A DNA stretch of 32,092 bases from the NCBI GenBank assembly GCA_019649035.1, contig BMAT01001462.1, positions 12,450 to 44,541 on the forward strand, read 5' to 3'. Shown here piece by piece: positions 12,801-19,650 of the stretch. Made by a program: the position numbers and the translations under genes. The stretch comes from Elysia marginata. Lineage: Eukaryota; Mollusca; Gastropoda; Plakobranchidae. The notes beneath the pieces are model-generated. The model did no database searches. It was not told where the DNA came from and was given only the letters and a program-made list of their open reading frames with translations. Every line of letters begins with the position of its first letter. Within the stretch, counting starts at the first letter, position 1.

Positions 12801-13352
12801 ATAGTAATTGCCTTCAGAAAGCAATTCATCTACACCTTCCTAGGTCCTACCACATGGAAGTTGGTACTAGCTAAAATTAGTGTTTGGAATTAATTTGTGG
12901 AATGTTAGTAGCCTACATGTATTTGGTTGTCTAACAGCTGCATTACTGTAATGTTCTGAAGTATGGATTAAATTTGCTTTGGTATTTATTGGCCTGCTGG
13001 GGAAAATATGTAAAGTCTTAACACTGCCTTTGGTGGTAGAAGACTATAACCATATTTTTTTTTCAATTTGCAGAGCTTGATTAAGTCCAAGCAGCGTGCA
13101 AAAGTTAATTTGGCAGTTGGCGGACCAAACGTAGAGGACAAGATACGAGGAGGGAAAACACGGCCAGTTAGTGCTCCTGGCACTCGACTCGAGACCGAAG
13201 CTGCTCACATCACCGCAGGTGAGACGGTGGACAAGAGTAAACAGCGCGAGTTTATCTCCCCCGAAATAAATCTCGACCCTGTGCCAGAAACAGAAGTGTT
13301 AAGGGCTGAGTTGTTTCCATCAGAATCCAAAACAAAGACAGAAGATGACTGA
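554..13352 (+). CDS. FLACC1: FLACC1-like coiled-coil protein, 3' part of gene (11 exons, 5' end outside window)
   Basis: The join is 554-580, 977-1070, 1290-1351, 1810-1907, 3450-3602, 5003-5106, 6120-6191, 7151-7240, 7938-8047, 8821-8920 and 13074-13352 (TGA). All junctions keep one open frame of 396 visible residues. Seen: residues 11-300 are almost wholly Glu/Lys/Gln/Leu-rich coiled coil with no membrane segment; residues 305-396 are a polar tail with an RPVSAP motif. Known from memory of human FLACC1 (about 445 aa): an early coil with QISxLT, then a KE-x-x-FL-x-x-x-F-x-x-Y segment ending in a KW pair, then helical coils; the window shows QISDLT (residues 21-26) and MSKEIEFLQGAF...KW in exon 3450-3602 in the same order. 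Inference: an orthologue, so probably a sperm or cilium structural protein. Another coiled-coil ciliary family cannot be excluded. The start codon and roughly the first 100 residues are missing. Confidence 0.6.
581..929 (+). repeat. Intron with (CT)n/(CTAT)n microsatellite
   Basis: Intron 581-976 holds a pyrimidine microsatellite at about 785-925, with a pure (CT)n core at about 840-871 and a following CTAT-rich part. No other feature is seen in it. Confidence 0.8.
977..1070 (+). CDS. FLACC1: Exon b, first coiled-coil segment
   Basis: It encodes DNLIAQLQQQISDLTLYLEE and eleven more residues (visible residues 11-41), a clear heptad pattern. The acceptor is CTTCCTTAG. The donor AAG/GTCAGG has an unusual C at +3. 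If the intron is retained, the frame runs 20 more codons to a TGA at 1128-1130. The phase-0 exit fits the phase-0 start of the exon at 1290. Confidence 0.8.
1290..1351 (+). CDS. FLACC1: Exon c
   Basis: The acceptor is a T-rich tract ending in CCTGCAG; the donor is TCAG/GTACCG. It encodes AEEYLRDRVDQMTSQHQDNV and leaves AG for the split arginine at residue 62. It continues the coiled coil. Confidence 0.75.
1810..1907 (+). CDS. FLACC1: Exon d
   Basis: The acceptor is TGCATGCAG and the donor is ATCA/GTAAGC. It encodes 32 whole codons, beginning ELEERHREDMLKQQRQLDEE and ending TLEKQI, which is strongly charged coiled coil. One A is left for the next exon. Confidence 0.8.
2215..2507 (+). mobile_element. 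LINE 3' end (family 1), 5'-truncated, in intron
   Basis: A short frame at about 2230-2301 reads SRFKSVLKTYFFENP and stops. That matches the usual C-terminus of CR1/L2-type LINE polyproteins (FKxxLKTYLF). It is followed by a 3' UTR ending in AGCGCTATACAAAT and an ATT-rich tail, as in such elements. The same UTR recurs on the other strand at 8953-9115. Confidence 0.65.
2786..3420. other. AT-rich intron, nothing recognised
   Basis: This is the rest of intron 1908-3449. An open stretch of 108 codons at 2786-3112 has no recognisable domain and is probably chance. Confidence 0.5.
3450..3602 (+). CDS. FLACC1: Exon e, most diagnostic segment
   Basis: The acceptor is CTCCATTTTCAG and the donor is CTCA/GTATGT. 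It has 50 whole codons beginning RMSKEIEFLQGAFESYKSTL and containing the KWNSREED stretch. A KE-FL-F-Y-KW pattern at this place in the chain is what I remember from FLACC1 proteins, so this exon carries most of the family call. A minus-strand open frame across 3421-3669 is only its antisense shadow. Confidence 0.85.
4315..4630. mobile_element. TTAA-flanked MITE, probably piggyBac type
   Basis: TTAA at 4315-4318 and at 4627-4630 bounds an imperfect terminal inverted repeat: CTCTTTAACCATG inward on the left against CTCTATAACAATG on the right (11 of 13 match). Inside are the hairpin GGACGCTG-G-CAGCGTCC near 4553-4569, a second arm CCGGAC...GTCCGG near 4592-4614, and the perfect palindrome CTAGGTCTAGACCTAG at 4363-4378. 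TTAA targets with GGACG-rich hairpins are typical of non-autonomous piggyBac elements. It has no coding capacity and sits in intron 3603-5002. Confidence 0.5.
4806..4975 (+). mobile_element. Possible tRNA-derived SINE fragment (type E)
   Basis: A B-box-like GGTTCAAATCCCA is followed by a TGTTTTGTCTTGTTC stretch. Similar sequence follows a complete-looking A and B box at 21478-21600. The A-box part is missing here. Confidence 0.35.
5003..5106 (+). CDS. FLACC1: Exon f
   Basis: The acceptor is GTGTGTTGCAG and the donor is GAT/GTGAGT. After the split lysine it encodes TRLMQERNQERLALTRDHQK and 14 more residues, a basic and acidic helix. A second AG two bases further in (5003-5004) would shift the frame, so the first AG is chosen. 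Confidence 0.8.
5732..5850 (+). repeat. Unclassified dispersed repeat X, copy 1 (intron)
   Basis: It shares an ordered set of blocks with 17524-17640 and 22162-22280: GAGTCGG, GTCGCA or GCCGCA, CAAGG, GCTCCTA or GCTTATA, then AAAA-TT--ATGA. No coding frame or terminal repeats are seen, and its class is unknown. Confidence 0.55.
6120..6191 (+). CDS. FLACC1: Exon g
   Basis: The acceptor is AACTTTCAG and the donor is GAT/GTGAGT. It encodes 24 residues beginning GLIKRFSDAAANLERLKKTT and is phase 0 at both ends, so it could be skipped without a frameshift. Confidence 0.8.
6947..7150 (+). repeat. 34-bp minisatellite of splice-acceptor units
   Basis: There are six units of exactly 34 bp, with GCAG at 6943, 6977, 7011, 7045, 7079, 7113 and 7147. 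Each unit runs GTATATAATTATAGTTACCT, then GTTCTGTTTTGCAG, with only a few substitutions. The last unit ends at the real acceptor of exon 7151, so the array is a tandem duplication of the 3' splice-site region. Every internal unit boundary reads TTTTGCAG/GTATAT, an acceptor placed against a donor-like sequence. Confidence 0.9.
7151..7240 (+). CDS. FLACC1: Exon h
   Basis: The acceptor TGTTTTGCAG is the last of a series of identical sites in a 34-bp minisatellite (6947-7150). The donor is ACA/GTGAGT. It encodes 30 residues beginning EVKEQLGQVTADYNTTCQSL and is phase 0 at both ends. Confidence 0.8.
7541..7855 (+). mobile_element. tRNA-derived SINE type A, copy 1
   Basis: The tRNA-like head has A box TAGCAGTGTGGTTAGG and B box GGTTCGGTTCC (7585-7595). 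It is followed by a TTGCAATTGCTTTGGGAAAG block, a TGGTCTGCTGGGGCAT block and an ATATAGCGTA-ATTAAA end. It aligns along its whole length with 18601-18926. It lies in intron 7241-7937. No clear target-site duplication is seen. Confidence 0.8.
7938..8047 (+). CDS. FLACC1: Exon i
   Basis: The acceptor is GTTTCAACAG and the donor is CTCAA/GTAAGT. It encodes KVRLMEFEELFQQKVAQVDD and 16 more residues, a long heptad helix, and leaves AA for the lysine shared with the next exon. Confidence 0.85.
8594..8780 (+). repeat. 39-bp minisatellite with acceptor-like units before exon j
   Basis: Units begin ACAGTTTCTGCTTCTTTATC at 8598, 8637, 8676 and (ACAATTTC) 8718; the spacing is 39, 39 and 42. Each contains TCTATTTTTCA-, and the last ones end TATTTTTCAG/GTTG, repeated twice at about 8741-8775. 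The true acceptor is at 8820. Confidence 0.85.
8821..8920 (+). CDS. FLACC1: Exon j
   Basis: The acceptor is TTTATTCCCCAG and the donor is GAG/GTGATT (weaker than its neighbours). It encodes RLFVQKCGELFDEKTNSDLQ and 13 more residues. The KCGELFDE stretch may match the short Cys-containing end of the coiled coil in vertebrate FLACC1. A LINE tail begins about 30 bases after the donor. Confidence 0.8.
8953..9115 (-). mobile_element. LINE 3' UTR (family 1), inverted copy
   Basis: The reverse complement aligns over about 150 bases with 2345-2507, including CAATTCTCAATTGTCTA, ATGAAAGAAATTGTGTAG and the GCGCTAT...AAATCTAGAT end. The (AAT)n at 8955-8972 is its tail. No coding part remains. Confidence 0.7.
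9126..9320 (+). repeat. (GAT/AAT/AAC)n low-complexity tract
   Basis: There is GATGAT at about 9153-9180 and then AT-rich AAC/AAT/GAT trinucleotides. It gives Asp/Asn-rich open frames in one strand, which are repeat artefacts. Confidence 0.8.
9466..9945 (-). pseudogene. LINE 3' end (family 2), CR1/L2-like, decayed
   Basis: On the minus strand a frame ends at 9759-9761 (TAG) with SFSYIGPVTWNKIPMS, then VRQSPTLEIFKKRLKMFLF. This is the conserved C-terminus of CR1/L2-type reverse transcriptase polyproteins (GPxxWNxLP...FKxxLKxxLF). One frameshift separates it from the upstream LKVPRVNLKT part. A long 3' UTR follows, with a (CA)n stretch near 9640-9663 and an ATT-rich tail at 9466-9485. The element is truncated at its 5' end near the Penelope-like element. 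Confidence 0.7.
9950..10990 (-). pseudogene. Penelope-like retroelement, decayed (RT C-terminus plus GIY-YIG)
   Basis: Penelope-like elements copy themselves with a reverse transcriptase fused to a GIY-YIG nuclease. On the minus strand, in order, are: NLDVTIGSYDGAKTCKLVGL (near 10810-10750), then NVGFYRDVGL where the family has YRDDGL, then KKFVNFLDVTLDL (near 10580-10540), then a Cys-rich CPLNGHCLAKCNIYKATL (near 10430-10380), then YVGLTENDFKTRYD after a frameshift, then an EWQILKK stretch and CLLCLQEKLAIL (near 10190-10150). Several stops and at least one frameshift, plus the Asp-to-Val change at the catalytic site, show it is dead. The N-terminal RT part is missing. A hammerhead ribozyme lies at its downstream end. 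Confidence 0.8.
9958..10002 (-). ncRNA. Hammerhead ribozyme (Penelope-associated, minimal type I)
   Basis: Read 5' to 3' on the minus strand: stem I strand GCCAT (10002-9998), core CTGATGA (9997-9991), stem II GGGCAG/AG/CTGCCC (9990-9977, 6 perfect pairs), core GAAA (9976-9973), stem III ACTT/CA/AAGT (9973-9964, 4 perfect pairs including the 15.1-16.1 A-U pair), cleavage-site C (9963), then stem I strand ATGGC (9962-9958, 5 perfect pairs). All invariant bases (CUGANGA, GAAA, UH) are present and all three stems close. Hammerheads with very short stem III are known from Penelope-like elements. The predicted cut is between 9963 and 9962. Confidence 0.8.
11000..12455. other. Intron sequence, nothing firm recognised
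   Basis: The sequence is AT-rich, with a short poly-G run at about 11807-11817 and T/G-rich low complexity at about 12325-12400. The part 11000-11250 next to the Penelope-like element is less AT-rich and may belong to it, but no motif is visible. Confidence 0.5.
12457..12720 (+). mobile_element. tRNA-derived SINE type B, head-truncated
   Basis: It lacks the A box and starts within the B box (AATTCCCAGCC). It then follows the type B body: GTAATTGCCTTAGAAAAGCA, TTTATCCACACTTTCC, GGCAGTGCTTGAAAT, GGCCTGCTCGGGGAA, and a short TTTTT end. It directly abuts the next copy, giving a head-to-tail pair. Confidence 0.7.
12721..13063 (+). mobile_element. tRNA-derived SINE type B, full copy
   Basis: The A box is AGCGTGGCTCAGTTG and the B box GGGTTCAATTCCC. 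The body ends in CTTTGGTGGTAGAAGACTAT, then AACCATATTTTTTTTT. It matches 17812-18103 along its length. Its T-tail is about 10 bases from the acceptor of the terminal exon. Confidence 0.8.
13074..13352 (+). CDS. FLACC1: Terminal exon k
   Basis: The acceptor CAATTTGCAG directly follows the poly-T tail of a SINE. It encodes 92 residues beginning SLIKSKQRAKVNLAVGGPNV and a TGA stop. The tail is hydrophilic and not coiled coil, with RPVSAPGTR near its centre and an acidic end (KTKTEDD). Base composition is less AT-rich than the surroundings, as expected for coding sequence. Confidence 0.8.
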   Translation, partial: SLIKSKQRAKVNLAVGGPNVEDKIRGGKTRPVSAPGTRLETEAAHITAGETVDKSKQREFISPEINLDPVPETEVLRAELFPSESKTKTEDD

Positions 13353-13560
13353 TGCATGTAGGCCTAGTAAAGCATAACTAAAAAATAAAGTAGAAAATAT
13401 ATGGTAAAATCTAAGACATTAGTTGGTGTTAACAAACTGAAGCTGAAAGGAAAATTGGAGGAAACCAATAGAGTAAATCTGGCATCGATTACCCAGACCA
13501 GTTTTGAATTAGAGCCTATCAAAAAGGAAAACTGCTGTGTAATAAACCATTTTTATTTCT
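13353..13560 (+). terminator. 3' UTR with polyadenylation signals
   Basis: AATAAA occurs at 13384-13389 and again at 13541-13546 after the TGA; a third candidate lies at 13809-13814. The first is only about 30 bases past the stop, so a longer UTR ending near 13565 is also reasonable. Confidence 0.5.
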
Positions 13561-13599
13561 ATTGAAATTAAGTATCTTGAAGCATATGTCAAGTGACAA

Positions 13600-15540
13600 G
13601 GGAGAATGGGTTGGATGTTGTGAACATTAATTTGAAGAAAAAAAACTTTTGAAGGTAGATTTATTTTCTTTTTCTCTGTGTTTTAGATTTTAAAGATTTT
13701 TTACAATTTTTAAAGTTTGGAAGCTAGGAAAATGCATTGTTCAAAATAGCAACATCTTGTTATACAAAACTGCAACAACTAACTCATGTGTCCTGGTCGG
13801 GAAACAAAAATAAAAGCTAAAGTGCAAATCTTTTCCAATGTCTTAAGTTAAAGTGTATTTATAAAAATAAGTTAGTTTATATTTTCAAAATATCAATAAT
13901 TCAATTCATGAGATCTCTAACAAGTTGCTGTTTTCCCCTGTTGTCTCACCATCATTTCTTGGGTATCAAGGGCTTGTATAAGCACTAATACAGAGCATAG
14001 GCAATGTTTAACTATCCATCCATCTAACTACACATATGTTCAGAGTCAAGTATGCCTTGTGAATCTTTTTACTCTTTCTGTCCTTCTGCAAAATTCTTGT
14101 TAATGTCTCTTGATTTACCTTTATCTTGCTGTTATTCTTTCTTGTTTTTTTTTTTTGTTTTTTTTTTGTCAAAACTGTTACTAAAAGCATTAAATCATTC
14201 TTGTTGAACGGTCCAGCGCAAGCATTGAAAGCTAGAGATATCACCATCCAGCGTCCACCTGCTGTATGTGTTTAATTTATGAAGATTGTAAAACTTATTT
14301 GACATTAACCTTAAATATTGCAACATCTGTGTAAGAGATGTTTAAGTGAAGCATGTTAGTGAAGGGTTGATTTGGAATGTATTTTTTTTAACTTTAATTT
14401 GGCAATATAGTACGATTTCCTTAAGGCTATGTCCCATTATTATATTATAGTACACTAGATATATAATTCTGTGTTTCTAGCACCCATGTATAGTTTGGTA
14501 TTGGCCGATGTCTCTACAAATCTACATGTGTATCAAACATTTTTTTTAAGGGGGATGGGAGGAACTCTCAAGTAAAGTTTTTCTAGCTGTATATTTTTTC
14601 CTACCATAAAATGCCTTGATATCAGTCTATATACTCTTGAAACACAATTTTTAAAAAGCTGGCACCAAGACTTATTTACTCTTAGCAAAGAAAAAGAAAT
14701 ATTTGCATTGTACCAAACTTTTTAATTTATGCGGACAAGCAAAAAAAATGATACATTTAGACAAGGGTTAAAATTAATGTAGCAGATTGTTATTTAGTTT
14801 CTTGGCATGTATGCATGATTTTGGAATCTAGTGGTAGTATTATATTGTTTTATCTTTCAAAGTCTCTTTGAACCACTGCACTGGAAATGTTTTTCATGTG
14901 GATTTTTCCACAAAGAATGATGCTGGTGCAATTGCAGATAGTTTTCCATTTAAAATGTGTTGTCCAAATTGATTTTTATTGATATTGATTTTGATGAGAC
15001 AAAAACACTTAAAGATACATGTACTGAGCATGAGAAATAGAGGAAATTTAACATCTCAATTTCACAGTTGTTTTTGTATTGCTTTATTTTAAGACATCTG
15101 CTTAAAATAAAGGATTAAAAATCTATTTGAAAACGGGAATTTTCTTTAAATTCAAATTTTCAACACCCATCAGCATTATCAGCATTACCAATGGCTACGA
15201 GACATAATGGCTTGTATTTATTTTTTTCTCTCTGTCAATTGAATTAGCACCACTTTACTTTCATTTGTCACTGAACAGATTTTATCAGCTAGTTGTTTAC
15301 TTCCAATGTGTCAAAATAGCAAATAAAGATCGTTTTACCAATGTTTTAAGTACACAGTACCAAAAAAGTCAATGGCACAACAGCTTAAAAATATTTTACT
15401 ATTCTACTAATAATTTTTATAGCCATTTTTTTCCTCTTGTTTTAACGGTTATGAAGTTGTTTTGTGAAAATACTATTGAACTATCTATAAACAGTTGACC
15501 TTTTTCTGTGATAGTGCTTTGGTGCAAATGAATTTTCAGT
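13600..15540. other. AT-rich intergenic sequence, no gene seen
   Basis: There are only short open frames and T- or A-rich runs (for example 14149-14168). No splice-linked coding exons, RNA genes or clear repeats were found. Confidence 0.5.
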
Positions 15541-15569
15541 AGTAGGTTGCAGTTTGTTAGTTGTTTATT

Positions 15570-15960
15570 TGTTGTTGCTTTTTTTTTTTTTTTGAGTGTT
15601 TTTTTTTAAATTGAGGCAAAGGGACATGAATATATTTTATACAAAAGTTCTTTCAAAACCTTTTTCTGGTGTTTATTTTGGTGTTATTTTTGGGGGTGGG
15701 GTTTGTTTGTCTGTTGTGGTTTGCTTTGTTTTTGTTGTTGGTGGTGGTGGTTTTTGTTGTTGTTTTTTTAATCTGTTTTACTCAGAAAGTGTTTTTGATG
15801 ATGATGATGATAATGATGATTAATAAGGTGGTAGTGGTGATAGCAGTAATAATGATGGTGGTTGTGATGGTTTATGTGGGTGATGATGATGATGATGATG
15901 ATGATGAGGAGGAGTAGGAGGAGGAGGATGTTGATGATGACAAATGATCATTACGTTTTT
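15570..15960 (+). repeat. T/G-rich and (GAT)n low-complexity region
   Basis: T runs and GTT/GGT-rich sequence lead into (GAT)n at about 15797-15823 and 15881-15906, then GAG repeats. Open frames here (poly-Asp or poly-Met) are repeat artefacts. Confidence 0.8.
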
Positions 15961-16289
15961 ATTGGTGATGATAAATTATTATTAAGATGATGACAACGCT
16001 GACAATTATATAGTACATATTTATATAGTACGTCTTTTCTACCATCATCAAATGGTATCTTTAACATAGGCAGTTCGTAAAAATCAATCTGGTATTGCTA
16101 TCTTTCTTTGAGTCTATACCAGGGCCTCACAAAATATTTACTAGACTACATGTATATGCATAATTCTATTCAATACATGTAACTCGTCTTCGTGCACGGA
16201 TCTGATTTACTTAAAGGAAGAGAGAGAGAGAAGAAAATGAGATAGAGGGTTAATGTGTGTTTGTGTGCATTTTTTTCTCTTAATTATCA

Positions 16290-16391
16290 TTCCTATGTTT
16301 TAGTGTTTAATATGTATAAATATGTGATACGCAACTGTGAAAACAAATTTCCTATAGGATGAATAAAATGTATCTTATCTTATCTTATCTC
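16290..16391 (+). mobile_element. Possible LINE 3' tail
   Basis: GATGAATAAAATGTATC followed by (TTATC)n is the kind of 3' tail seen on LINEs. A similar tail, inverted, ends the element at 26001-26600. No coding sequence is seen upstream. The tail runs straight into a CT-rich field. Confidence 0.4.
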
Positions 16392-16773
16392 TTTTGCTCT
16401 GTCTCTCTGTATATGCCACTGTCTCTTTGTCTATGCCTCTCTCACTCTCGCTCTCTCTCTCTTTCTCGTTCTCTTTCTCTGTCTCTCTGTCTATGCCTCT
16501 CTCACGCTCGCTCTCTCTCTTTTTCTCGCTCTTTTTCTCTGTCTCTCTGTCTATGCCACTGTCTCTCTCTCACTCACCCTCTCTCTCTTTTATTATCTAT
16601 CTCTGTCTATGCCACTGTTTGTCCGTCTGTCTTATTGCCTGTCTCTCTCTCTATTTCTCTCTCTCCCTCTCTTTCTCCCCCTCTCTCTATCTATCTCTCT
16701 GTCTTATCGCCTGTCTCTGTCTCTATTTCTCTCTCTCCCTCTCTTTCTCCCTCTCTCTCTATCTATCTCTCTG

Positions 16774-16804
<31 letters not shown>

Positions 16805-16850
16805 ATTTTTCTCTCTCTGCCTCTTTCATTGCCTCTCCCTCCCATTTTTA
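16392..16850 (+). repeat. Long pyrimidine-rich tandem field
   Basis: The sequence is almost pure CT/TCTG on the + strand. It holds higher-order repeats of about 60 bp (unit with GTCTATGCCTCTCTCAC, starting near 16429 and 16489) and about 72 bp (unit with GTCTTATYGCCTGTCTC, near 16627 and 16700). It gives long Ser/Leu-rich open frames in all three + frames, which are not genes. Confidence 0.85.
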
Positions 16851-17520
16851 CTCCCTCCATACTCTCGCCCAAGTATACCCACAGTAATTTTATAACAATT
16901 TATAAAAGAAACTAAGAAAAAAATTGCAATCAAAAGAATAAGCCTGTTTAAACAAAGAGCCGGAGCCATGGTATTCGTTTTATCTTTTCTGTTGTTATTT
17001 CCAAACCCAGGTGAAAGGAGCTAAAAATACAGATTAATAACTTTACATAAAAAGATATTTAGGATTTAATAGGACGACTGCTTGCAACGTGCAAGTGGAG
17101 TCAGGTAATGGTGTTTAACTGAGGGATGGCTAGTTTTGTGAACTAACTGTTTGAACGAATCTTCTGTAGGTTTATAGAATGAAGTGCCCCTTATCCTTCA
17201 TTGTTTTAAGTTATTCCGTGTCCTCTCACTTCTCTCAATAAATATTAACTTTTAAAACTGAGTGGGCTTATAACCGCCGTTGTATCCTGTTCTCTATTTG
17301 TCGCCTTTACAGTTTTATTTCACTAAAAAGTATTGAAAATGTTCGTTGCTTTGGGTTAAAATTTAAACTTCTAACAGTGGCTATTGTTTTAAAAGGGCGT
17401 TGGTATATTGATCACCGGTGATTTTATGGTTTTACAAAAGGTGTTTAACTCTAAGACTTGGTTAAACTTTGGTATTAATTTTGTATTGCTTTGTGCGCCC
17501 TGTAATTTGGTAAAACATTA
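16851..17520. other. No feature recognised
   Basis: This is AT-rich unique-looking sequence without coding signals. Confidence 0.5.
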
Positions 17521-17523
17521 TTT

Positions 17524-17640
17524 GTCTCGCAAGCAGTCCATGGGAGTCGGAAGTCGCAATATTCGCATCGCAAGGAGTTTATACTTTCATCAGTGATTTT
17601 TCGGAGCTTATAAACATTCAAAACTGCATGACATTCTTAT
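17524..17640 (+). repeat. Unclassified dispersed repeat X, copy 3
   Basis: It has GTCTCGCAAGCAG, GAGTCGGAAGTCGCA, CATCGCAAGGAGTT, GGAGCTTATAAACATTCAAA and CTGCATGACA in the same order as at 5732 and 22162, in the same orientation. Confidence 0.55.
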
Positions 17641-17811
17641 TATTGTGTGGAAAGATAACAAAGTTTCTGTTTGTTTTAAATACATGTAGGCCTCATCTAT
17701 AGGGAAATAGAGGAAAAAATAGATATGGTTTGATTTTCTTTCAAGACACAATTTTTAAGACCTGGCTCAGCTGAAGTGGACAATAGAAACTTAGCAATTG
17801 TCAAGCCAGTG

Positions 17812-18103
17812 GGGCAGCGATTTGCGTGTCGGACGACTCGCAATCCAGCGGTCGCGAATTCTATTCCCATCCACGACTCATGTTATAATTGCCTTAGGCA
17901 AGCAAAATTTATCCACATTTCCCTCAGTCCTGCCATCAGTAAAATGGGTACCTAGCTAAAGACAGTGCTAGAAATGTGAGGAATGTTAGTAATTCTCTGA
18001 AATATGAGCTGAATTTGTTTTGGAAGGTATTGGCCTTCTGGGCGAAATATGCTAAAGCTTGGGACCGCCTTTGGTGGTAGAAAACTATTACCATATTTTT
18101 TTT
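17812..18103 (+). mobile_element. tRNA-derived SINE type B, full copy
   Basis: The tRNA-like head (GGCAGCGATTTGCGTGTCGG, degenerate B box GCGAATTCTATTCCC) is followed by the type B body and the same CTTTGGTGGTAGAAAACTAT end with a T8 tail. The tail is again followed by an acceptor-like AATACAG. Confidence 0.75.
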
Positions 18104-18598
18104 AATACAGGACGGGTTATATTTTCAAAAATAACTTCAATTCCTCTCTAAAGCATATGAAAGTTGTCAGTCAATATTAGCACCAAGTTTGACTTCTGCG
18201 ATGTCATTGGAAATCTTTAGATCTACGAGTTGTCGACAGGGTCAGCAAACAAAATAATGTCGTCTGTTGGCTAAGCTTGGCGACAGCTGTTTGCCATGGT
18301 TTAAAGAGTGTTTTATAAATTATGAAGACACAAACGACAGATGCTGAATGTGCAGTTTGCGTTAAAATTTTTAAAATAAGCTTACCTGAGCCTCTTCAAG
18401 TTCATACGCAAATTCCTATTTGGAAATCGTCAGGTGGGCAAGAAATGCTGATTTTGCAAAATTAAATATAACTGTTTGTTGTGTTCAATGCATCTCAAAT
18501 TTTGTATGTTAAAGAAAACAAGACATTTAAGAACCCACAGATGAGCTCGATACATTGGTTTATTCTTTACCAAACACAATTAGGGTTTCTCTTGTTAA
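18104..18598. other. No feature recognised
   Basis: This is moderately AT-rich sequence between two SINEs. No coding exon or RNA gene is seen. Confidence 0.5.
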
Positions 18599-18600
18599 GT

Positions 18601-18926
18601 GGCAGCGTGCCATAGCGATTAGCCGCAGCGCGTCGGACTCGAGATCTGGAGGTCGCGAGTTCGATTCCCGACCATGCCATGTTGCAATTGCCTTATGAAA
18701 GCAATTTACCCTAACTTTCCCGAGCCCACCCGCCTTTACCCAGCAACAGGCAAATCTTGAATTTGTGATAATTATGCGCCTGCAGCATCCTGATTATGGG
18801 TTAAAAGTGGCCTTCACTTTAATGTACTGGTCTGCTGGGGCATATGTGGCGTTGCTCTTGTGGCAATACAGTTAGTCTGAGTAACGAAGTCAAATTTCCC
18901 GAATGAGATTAATATAGCGTATTAAA
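18601..18926 (+). mobile_element. tRNA-derived SINE type A, copy 2
   Basis: The head has GAGTTCGATTCCC (18657-18669) as B box. The body (TTGCAATTGCCTTATGAAAG, GTACTGGTCTGCTGGGGCAT, ATATAGCGTATTAAAA) matches 7541-7855. Confidence 0.8.
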
Positions 18927-18987
18927 AAATAATAATTCTCTTCAAGACCTCATTTTTTGCTGGGTTTTTTTTTGTTTTATTTTGTTT

Positions 18988-19073
18988 NNNNNNNNNNNNN
19001 NNNNNNNNNNNNNNNNNNNNNNNNNNNNNNNNNNNNNNNNNNNNNNNNNNNNNNNNNNNNNNNNNNNNNNNNN
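18988..19073. other. Assembly gap (86 N)
   Basis: This is a run of N between a T/G-rich stretch and an AAAATAATAAAT stretch. The real gap size and content are unknown. Confidence 1.
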
Positions 19074-19166
19074 AAAATAATAAATATGGTTCTGACTTTG
19101 CGAGGCATTGGTAGGTCTACTGGGGCTTATTTTTAGCTGGTTCATGTGCCTTTCATTGGTTTTATA

Positions 19167-19467
19167 CCGGTTCTATGGCCTAGCATTAAGACACTCGCTC
19201 AGAGATCGGGAGGTGCGTGGTTCGATCCCCGGCCGAGTCAAACCAAGGACTTTAAAATTGGTATTAGCAGCTGCTGCGCCTAGTGTCTGGCATTATGGAT
19301 TTAGTGCTAAGTCTGGTCGGTCCGGTGTCAGGATAATGTGACTGGGTGTGGTGTACGCAAGTGCTCCTTACATCATAGTGTGGCAGCACGCTTTCAATTG
19401 TCACCAGCGCCGTCTGTAATATCACCTCGAAGTTGACTGGGACTTCAAGCTCAAACAAACGACCAAC
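19167..19467 (+). mobile_element. tRNA-derived SINE type C, copy 1, with target-site duplication
   Basis: The A box region is TGGCCTAGCATTAAGAC and the B box GGTTCGATCCCC. The middle contains GGTGTCAGGATAATGTGACT. Flanking copies TTCATTGGTTTTATA (19152-19166) and TTCATTGGTCTTATA (19468-19482) differ at one base and mark the target-site duplication, so the ends are well defined. Confidence 0.85.
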
Positions 19468-19494
19468 TTCATTGGTCTTATAGAAGCCATTATA

Positions 19495-19650
19495 GTGGGT
19501 GTGTGTGTCTCTGTCTCTGTCTGACTGTGTGTTTTTCTATCTTTGTCTCTCTTTGTCTCTCTCTATCTCTCTCTTTCTCTCTCTCACACACACACACACT
19601 CTCTCTTTCTCTCACACACACTCTCTCTCTTTCTCTCCTTCCCCTCACTC
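19495..19650 (+). repeat. (GT)n/(CT)n/(CA)n compound microsatellite
   Basis: GTGTGTGTCTCTGTCTCTGT leads into CTCTCT with two (CA)n interruptions (about 19587-19597 and 19614-19620). Confidence 0.85.

Noticed and set aside
16359-16915. Ser/Leu-rich open frames up to 178 codons, and similar ones at 19499-19804, 21235-21484 and 31478-31678
   Set aside because: They are translations of CT microsatellites, open in several frames at once.
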